The translations under genes were made by a program, and so were the position numbers. From Clostridia bacterium (GTDB lineage Bacteria > Bacillota > Peptococcia > DRI-13 > UBA5745): a stretch of 64,000 nucleotides of DNA. The stretch's first letter is position 1, and every line of letters begins with the position of its first letter. Positions 59,601-64,000 of this stretch are shown here, one piece after another. The stretch is taken from positions 186,001 to 250,000 of the forward strand of contig JAHDPO010000004.1 in assembly GCA_018434325.1 (NCBI GenBank), written 5' to 3'. Below the pieces are notes generated by a model. The model saw only the letters and a list, made by a program, of their open reading frames with translations. It had not been told where the DNA came from and made no database searches.

Positions 59601-59953
59601 ATCCCTTGCTTTTATCCGACGAAGAGCTGGCCCGGGCTATGATCCAGCGCCAGGAACCGGGCTTCACGGCCAAAACTGCCGCTTACTGCTTGGGCATCCT
59701 GGAGGAAATCGCTCTTTTGCTGCGGGAGGAGGAAGCAGGCTACCGTTATATCCACATGGCGCCGCCGCCGCCCACCAAGCTTGATTTGAATCATTCCTCC
59801 CTTTATAAGGAAGGGCAGGAAAGCAGACAATTATTTGAGGAATATGTGCCTTTGGCATTTTCAGCGGATCCGGCTGAATTGCTGGCCGGCATCAACCGTC
59901 CAATATTACCGGAAGGGAGGCGTAATCATGATTCAGGAATCATACATTCATGA
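56672..59953 (+). CDS. recJ: RecJ exonuclease fused to a RecQ-like DEAH helicase
   Basis: One uninterrupted 1093-residue frame. Residues 1-575 form RecJ: FGDYDADG (86-93), DHH (168-170), DHHA1 with FGGHELACGFQ near 417, and an OB-like part (ELLAPFGAENPQPLL). A linker (about 576-600) leads to a superfamily 2 helicase: QIEALDALAAGENTLLVMAT with ATGRGKTA near 643-650, DEAH near 748, SAFGEGADIPD near 897 and QLSGRAGRDGKP near 923. It would unwind DNA and digest the 5' strand in one chain. The start lies inside the previous gene with a weak ribosome site (CAGAG), so it is coupled. relA starts within its last 26 bases. Confidence 0.9.
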   Translation: MTQHRKWQIRGDISGLGVTPTGPLGLMPLTAELLALRGYQGEAAQTEFLNLKGLQNLSDFWRLPDMALAVDIIRNAIIKEKKICIFGDYDADGMTATALLIKALASLGSEADYYIPHRLDEGYGLNKEALRSVKERGAELLITVDCGISAVEEAEYAQSLGLELIITDHHRPPQVLPQAAALINPELMAEPGRSRGLAGAGVAFALAACLYQSQADQEKLPELCQLAAIGTLADGMPLTGDNRILVAEGLARINKNPLPGIKALLKTSGLEEKTISGGHVTYTLAPRLNAAGRMGDPALGVKLLMAQDTMMAEPYARELEAANKQRQEMEGKILEEILGRLDQEPALAAKPILVLAGEGWHMGVIGITAARLMERFGRPVILISFEQGTGRGSGRSLPGCNLHEALTELADMLLAFGGHELACGFQLARESFELFREKLENYSASRWVCEEGRGGKAQTADLTVSADQLTLAAIEELELLAPFGAENPQPLLVLPAMELVELKALGQEKRHYKLFFRPAALAAGKRSSRKKSQDLVAIAFSMEENIFYPQPGQIYDLLFQPEINQWQGRRTVQILLRDFRLSLRENQPSQQDGAQDEAMDSLPAAAPDWACCQEKILGQGSYRPKQIEALDALAAGENTLLVMATGRGKTAVFQTAAANLSPGSLGILIYPLRSLARDQKRRMAQTLEPLGIHTALAWGGLDHWQKKDFFKNLYQGNIQLVITTAEFLQAHLDKFKPIADRIGLFVADEAHHLGMSHRQAYKDLADTWRHLGSPLFLATTATAGEACAAKIIRDFKVGRLITEEHCRENLALADARDSGDKLAYLLQIIKPADKTIIYVNSRRLAEELAGLLQDNLPALKNKIGYYHGGLLPETRQTIEGAFLAGDITVLVSTSAFGEGADIPDIRHVVLYHLCFSRAEYNQLSGRAGRDGKPAKIHLLYQRQDQELNRLLLKEEAPDRGALGNFYLYLREQAALANPLLLSDEELARAMIQRQEPGFTAKTAAYCLGILEEIALLLREEEAGYRYIHMAPPPPTKLDLNHSSLYKEGQESRQLFEEYVPLAFSADPAELLAGINRPILPEGRRNHDSGIIHS

Positions 59954-62156
59954 ACAAAAATCGATGAACTGGCTCAAATCGAAATACCCCCATCCTATGG
60001 AAGCGGAAAAAATTCAAAAGGCCTATGATTATGCCTCGGAAGCCCATAAATATCAGGTCCGTAAATCCGGCGCTCCCTATATCAACCACTGCCTGGCCGT
60101 TGCCTGCATTCTGGCGGACATGGGCATGGACGCAGCTTCCGTCTGCGCCGGCCTTCTGCACGATGTGGTAGAGGATACGGATACCACCGTGGAAGATATC
60201 AGCCGGGAATTCGGCCCCGATATTGCCCTGATGGTGGACGGCGTGACGAAGCTGGGCAAATTGGAATGCCGCTCCAAGGCGGAGCGCCAGGCCGAAAGCT
60301 TCCGTAAAATGTTTTTGGCCATGGCTAAAGATATCCGGGTGATTTTGATCAAGCTGGCCGACCGCCTCCACAACATGAGGACTTTGGACGTGCATAGTCC
60401 GGCCAAGCAGCAGGAGATTGCCAGAGAAACCATGGAAATTTATGCGCCTCTGGCCCATCGTCTGGGTATTTTCAGCTTGAAAAATGAGCTGGAGGATTTA
60501 TGCCTGCGCTACCTGGAACCGGATAAATACTATTACATTTTAGAAAGCCTGGCCAGCCTGCGGGTGGAGCGGGAGGCCTATATCGCCGACGTCATCGCCA
60601 CCATGAAAAAGAAGCTGGATGAAGTGGGCATTGCCGCGGAGATTAAGGGGCGTCCCAAACACTGCTACAGCATTTATAAAAAAATGGAGGCTCAGAACAA
60701 GGACGTAGATGAGATCTACGACCTGATCGCTATCCGCATCATCGTTAAATCCGTTCAGGATTGCTATGCCGCCCTTGGCATCATTCACACCATCTGGAAG
60801 CCGATTCCCGGCCGTTTCAAGGATTTTGTGGCTATGCCCAAGGAAAATATGTATCAATCCATCCATACCACGGTTATGGGGGAAAAAGGCGAGCCCTTTG
60901 AAATCCAGATCCGCACCGAGGAAATGCATCAAGTCGCGGAATACGGCATTGCCGCTCATTGGATTTACAAAGAAGGGGAAGAAAAATCTTACGACCGTTA
61001 CTTCGAATGGCTGCGCCAAAGTCTGGAATGGCAGTCGGAGACGAAGGATACCGAAGAATATTTTGAAATGCTGAAACTGGATATGTTCCAGGATATTGTT
61101 TTCGTTTTCACGCCTAAAGGGGACGTTATCGAGATGCCCGTGGGGGCTACGCCTTTGGATTTCGCTTACCGGGTTCACTCCGATGTGGGCCACCGCTGCA
61201 TCGGCAGCAAGGTTAACGGCAGGATCGTCACCCTTGATTATGAGCTGAAAAACGGCGATATCGTAGAAGTTCTGACTTCAAAGACTTCTAACGGGCCCAA
61301 GCGGGATTGGCTTAATATTGTGCGCACCTCCCAGGCCCGCAGCAAAATCAGAGCCTGGTTCAAGAAGGAAAAACGGGGCGACAACCTGGAAAGAGGCAGG
61401 GAGCTGCTGGAGCAGTCTTTGCTTAAATTCGGGCAGGAAGCCCGGGAGCTTTTGAAGGGCGACGCCCTTATCGAAATAGCCCGGCGCTTTGGCTACAACA
61501 CCATGGATGATTTGTTTGTTGCTTTAGGCGACGGCAGCAACAGTCTGCAGCCGGTTTTCAACCGGATCAGAGAGGAGTTTTTTAAAAACGCCCTGCCGGT
61601 TCTTACGGATGCTGAGCTGGCGGCTAAAGCCAATGAAGAAGGGGCGAAAGCTGCCAAGAAGCAGGAAGAAGCCTTCGGCAAAGCCACCAACGGCGTGGTG
61701 GTCCGGGGCGTGGACAACGTGATGATCCGTTTGTCCCGCTGCTGCAATCCTCTGCCCGGCGATCCAATTGTGGGCTATATCACCCGGGGCCGGGGGGTTT
61801 CCATCCATCGCCTGGATTGCCCCAACGCCAAGCATCACTTAAATGAGGAAGAAGGCCGCATTGTGGAAGTGGCCTGGGATAGCAGCCTGCTGGGCTCTTT
61901 CACTGCCGAGCTGGAGATCGAGGCCCGGGACAGAAACCGCCTCACCAGCGATATTCTCAATGCCGTAGCGGATATCCGGGTGCCTATCCATGCCATCCAT
62001 TCCCGCGGCATGAAAAACGGCATAGCCATGACCAATATGAAAGTAGAAATCAAAAACCTCGACCATCTCCAGTACGTCATCGACCGGATAGCCAAAGTAA
62101 AAGATGTAACGGAGATTCACCGGGTGGTGCCGGGCAAAGAAGGCTTAAGGGAGTAA
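59928..62156 (+). CDS. relA: Bifunctional (p)ppGpp synthetase/hydrolase Rel
   Basis: A 742-residue RelA/SpoT homologue controlling the stringent response. The HD hydrolase domain is intact (LLHDVVEDTDTTVED, KLADRLHNMRTL). The synthetase domain has RPKHCYSIYKKM and GRFKDFVAMPKENMYQSIHT. TGS, a Cys-containing RLSRCCNPLPGDPIVGY and a C-terminal ACT domain follow. Both activities look competent. ATG 59928 has AAGGGAGG 7 bases upstream and lies inside the recJ fusion. dtd follows, the usual Firmicute pair. Confidence 0.96.
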   Translation: MIQESYIHEQKSMNWLKSKYPHPMEAEKIQKAYDYASEAHKYQVRKSGAPYINHCLAVACILADMGMDAASVCAGLLHDVVEDTDTTVEDISREFGPDIALMVDGVTKLGKLECRSKAERQAESFRKMFLAMAKDIRVILIKLADRLHNMRTLDVHSPAKQQEIARETMEIYAPLAHRLGIFSLKNELEDLCLRYLEPDKYYYILESLASLRVEREAYIADVIATMKKKLDEVGIAAEIKGRPKHCYSIYKKMEAQNKDVDEIYDLIAIRIIVKSVQDCYAALGIIHTIWKPIPGRFKDFVAMPKENMYQSIHTTVMGEKGEPFEIQIRTEEMHQVAEYGIAAHWIYKEGEEKSYDRYFEWLRQSLEWQSETKDTEEYFEMLKLDMFQDIVFVFTPKGDVIEMPVGATPLDFAYRVHSDVGHRCIGSKVNGRIVTLDYELKNGDIVEVLTSKTSNGPKRDWLNIVRTSQARSKIRAWFKKEKRGDNLERGRELLEQSLLKFGQEARELLKGDALIEIARRFGYNTMDDLFVALGDGSNSLQPVFNRIREEFFKNALPVLTDAELAAKANEEGAKAAKKQEEAFGKATNGVVVRGVDNVMIRLSRCCNPLPGDPIVGYITRGRGVSIHRLDCPNAKHHLNEEEGRIVEVAWDSSLLGSFTAELEIEARDRNRLTSDILNAVADIRVPIHAIHSRGMKNGIAMTNMKVEIKNLDHLQYVIDRIAKVKDVTEIHRVVPGKEGLRE

Positions 62157-62173
62157 AATGGAGGGATTGAATT

Positions 62174-62620
62174 TTGCGGGCGGTAATCCAAAGAGTAAAG
62201 TCCTCTGCCGTCAAGGTGGAGGGAAAGATAGTGGGCGCCATCGGCCCCGGGCTTTTGGTGCTGCTGGGCGTCGGTGAGGAAGACAACGGCGATGACCTGG
62301 CTTATTTGCTGGAAAAATTACCTTTTCTGCGTATATTTGAGGACGATCAAGGCAAAATGAATTTGTCTCTTCTCGATGTCAAAGGAGAGGTGTTGGCGGT
62401 ATCGCAGTTCACTTTATATGCCGATACCCGCAAGGGCCGCCGGCCTGGCTTCAGCCAGGCAGCGGGGCCGGATAAGGGCAATGCTTATTATGAAGCCTTT
62501 GTGGAAGGCTTGCGCCGGCAAGGAATAACTGTGGCCACAGGGGTTTTTCAGGCCCATATGGAAGTGGAGCTGGTCAATGACGGCCCGGTGACCATCGTCA
62601 TGGATACGAAAAACAGATAG
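62174..62620 (+). CDS. dtd: D-aminoacyl-tRNA deacylase
   Basis: A 148-residue enzyme that removes D-amino acids and glycine from mischarged t[38 protein letters not shown] and C-terminal [11 protein letters not shown] are the two active-site faces. The start is TTG 62174, 8 bases after GGAGGG. It follows relA closely. Confidence 0.95.
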   Translation: MRAVIQRVKSSAVKVEGKIVGAIGPGLLVLLGVGEEDNGDDLAYLLEKLPFLRIFEDDQGKMNLSLLDVKGEVLAVSQFTLYADTRKGRRPGFSQAAGPDKGNAYYEAFVEGLRRQGITVATGVFQAHMEVELVNDGPVTIVMDTKNR

Positions 62621-62631
62621 GAGGCAATTCC

Positions 62632-63291
62632 ATGGAAATCATCAATCTGATTTTAGGTTCTTATGAAACAAACTGTTATATATTGTACGAGCCCGGCCAG
62701 CCCCAGGGGATCGTCATCGATCCCGGTTTTGAACCGGAGACGATTATCGGCAAACTGAAGGCTATCGGCGTTAAACCGCAATATATCCTGGCCACTCACG
62801 GCCACGGTGATCATATCGGCGCTATTCCGGCTCTGAAAGCGGCTTATCCGGAGGCTCAGGTTCTGGTTCATGCCGCCGACGCTCCTATGCTGGAAGACAG
62901 CAGCCGCAGCTTTTTGAAAGCTATGGGCAGCACCCAGGCGCCCCGGGCCGACGGCCATCTGGAAGAGGGCGATGAAATTGTTTGCGGCGCCATTAAGCTG
63001 CGGGTGATTCATACACCGGGCCACACTGCCGGTGGCGTCAGCTTGCTGGCCGAGGACAGCGGCTGCCTTTTTGCCGGCGATACCTTATTTAACGGTTCCG
63101 TGGGCCGGACAGATCTGCCCGGCGGCAATTTCAATCAGCTGGAGCTGTCCATACAGGGCAAGCTTTATCAGCTGCCGCCTGAATTCACCGTTTATACCGG
63201 CCATGGGCCCGCCACCAGCATCGGCAAGGAAAAACAGTCCAATCCTTTTGTCCGGGCCAATTCCTCCACCAGGGATGATATCCATGGCTGA
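62632..63291 (+). CDS. Metallo-beta-lactamase fold hydrolase (YqgX/GloB-like)
   Basis: A 219-residue hydrolase with a complete metal site: THGHGDHIGA near 55-64, HTPGHTAGG near 128 and FAGDTLFNGSVGRTD near 147; the last His is in YTGHGPAT. Close to YqgX, which resembles glyoxalase II but whose substrate is unproven. ATAGGAGG precedes the ATG. It overlaps hemZ by 8 bases. Confidence 0.88.
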   Translation: MEIINLILGSYETNCYILYEPGQPQGIVIDPGFEPETIIGKLKAIGVKPQYILATHGHGDHIGAIPALKAAYPEAQVLVHAADAPMLEDSSRSFLKAMGSTQAPRADGHLEEGDEIVCGAIKLRVIHTPGHTAGGVSLLAEDSGCLFAGDTLFNGSVGRTDLPGGNFNQLELSIQGKLYQLPPEFTVYTGHGPATSIGKEKQSNPFVRANSSTRDDIHG

Positions 63292-64000
63292 TCTGAAACC
63301 TTTGTCCTTTTTTTCCAATCACGGCGGCGACGGGGCTGTCCTGGCCGACCTTCTGCGTTCTTACGGTTATCTGTTGGAAGAGGAAGAAGCCGCTTTGAAC
63401 TTTGATCAAACGACGGGGCTTGGCAGAGATGCCAAGCCCTGTTTAAGGGCTTTTTGGCAGGGCGATCAAAGCAGCCTGCAAATGGAATGGCTGCAGGGCG
63501 GCAGCAGCTTGATCAGGGTAGAGCCGGTTCTGCCTTTTGCTTTTGAAGAAACGGCGGAAAACCGGCGGCGGCGGGTGCTGCGGCTGGCCTTTCACCGGCT
63601 GCTGGAGCAGGAGCCTTTATTACAGGCAATTGTTGAGGCGCCGCCAAACCCCTGGGGGATTTTGACAGGGGTCAGGCCTGCAAAAATGCTCCAGCGTTTT
63701 CTGGATCAGGGCTTATCGCAAGAGGAGATTTCCCTTATTCTCAGCCGGGACTTCGGAATTACGGCGGAGCGCAGCTCTTTGCTTTGGCAAGTGGGTACCG
63801 CCCAGCGTCCTTTTTTGCCGGCTTTGCATGAAGGCAGAAAAAAGATCAGTCTTTATCTCAGCTATCCTTTTTGTCCCAGCCGCTGCAGCTATTGCTCCTT
63901 CCCCGGCTACGATGTGAAACGCTGGCGCAAATGGCAGCCTGCTTGCCACGAGGCTATGGAACGGGAGATCCGGGCTCTGGGGCAGGCAGCTAAGGATTAC
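63284..64000 (+). CDS. hemZ: Radical SAM protein HemZ (coproporphyrinogen III oxidase-like), 3'-truncated
   Basis: 239 codons are open to the right edge. The N-terminal part resembles HemZ (GVRPAKMLQRFLDQGLS). The radical-SAM CxxxCxxC is CPSRCSYC near residues 200-207, followed by SFPGYDVKRWR. Full-length relatives are about 480-500 residues, so about half is missing. ATG 63284 overlaps the preceding gene by 8 bases, and AGGGATGA is a weak ribosome site. Whether it acts in heme synthesis or another radical reaction cannot be decided. Confidence 0.85.
   Translation, partial: MADLKPLSFFSNHGGDGAVLADLLRSYGYLLEEEEAALNFDQTTGLGRDAKPCLRAFWQGDQSSLQMEWLQGGSSLIRVEPVLPFAFEETAENRRRRVLRLAFHRLLEQEPLLQAIVEAPPNPWGILTGVRPAKMLQRFLDQGLSQEEISLILSRDFGITAERSSLLWQVGTAQRPFLPALHEGRKKISLYLSYPFCPSRCSYCSFPGYDVKRWRKWQPACHEAMEREIRALGQAAKDY

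Overview
The window is a 64 kb piece of chromosome from an endospore-forming, probably anaerobic Firmicute with moderate G+C. It holds 67 supported protein genes, two of them cut by the window edges, plus one candidate leader peptide. All are on the + strand except sigK. The Spo genes (spo0A, spoIIIAA-AH, spoIVB, spoIIM, pro-sigK, an alpha/beta SASP, a PdaB-like deacetylase, ymxH) show that the organism sporulates. NfnAB, an orphan cobUSC set and the gene order xseAB-dxs-tlyA-nadK-argR-recN-spoIVB-spo0A suggest a clostridial lineage, perhaps Peptococcaceae-like or a sporulating Negativicute. The sequence alone does not settle genus or family. No rRNA, tRNA, CRISPR array, IS element, prophage or plasmid gene was seen.

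Region by region. 1-12.1 kb: an M16 peptidase fragment, ymxH, RNase J, FtsK/SpoIIIE, a RodZ-like protein, rimO-pgsA-pncC, a DbpA-type DEAD-box helicase and recA. 12.1-18 kb: a promoter-leader-terminator unit ahead of RNase Y, then ymdB, cobUSC and the deacetylase. 18-26.5 kb: alaS-ireB-ruvX-yrzB-mltG, a U32 protein, a DUF4911 protein and a class B PBP. 26.5-30.8 kb: a zinc-ribbon protein, SASP, sigK (minus strand), yqeG, a Pro-peptidase, EF-P and an acidic Cys-rich protein. 30.8-35.7 kb: the spoIIIA operon with a very short SpoIIIAF. 35.7-38.9 kb: an accessory insert of a DUF2294-like protein and a Gate-type membrane protein with an amidohydrolase behind a structured leader. 39-50.9 kb: asp23-nusB-tsaD-like-nfnAB-xseAB-dxs-tlyA-nadK-argR-recN. 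50.9-56.2 kb: spoIVB, spo0A, spoIIM, xerD, deoB. 56.2-64 kb: lapA-like, a RecJ-helicase fusion, relA, dtd, a metallo-hydrolase and the 5' part of hemZ.

How it works together. The window links RNA turnover (RNase J, RNase Y, a DEAD-box helicase), DNA repair and segregation (RecA, RecN, RecJ-helicase, XseAB, XerD, FtsK) and cell-envelope synthesis (PBP, MltG, RodZ, PgsA) to the sporulation pathway. spo0A has a sigma-H promoter that matches consensus fully and overlaps a 0A box, and spoIIM has a near-perfect sigma-E promoter.

The most interesting signals are non-coding or architectural: an approximately 210-nt leader or small RNA before rny; a leader with competing CCGGCG segments and a short uORF before the transporter-amidohydrolase pair; Shine-Dalgarno sequences built into terminator stems for the PBP and xerD genes; a spoIVB reading frame running through a terminator-like hairpin; a 57-residue SpoIIIAF; and the RecJ-RecQ-like fusion.
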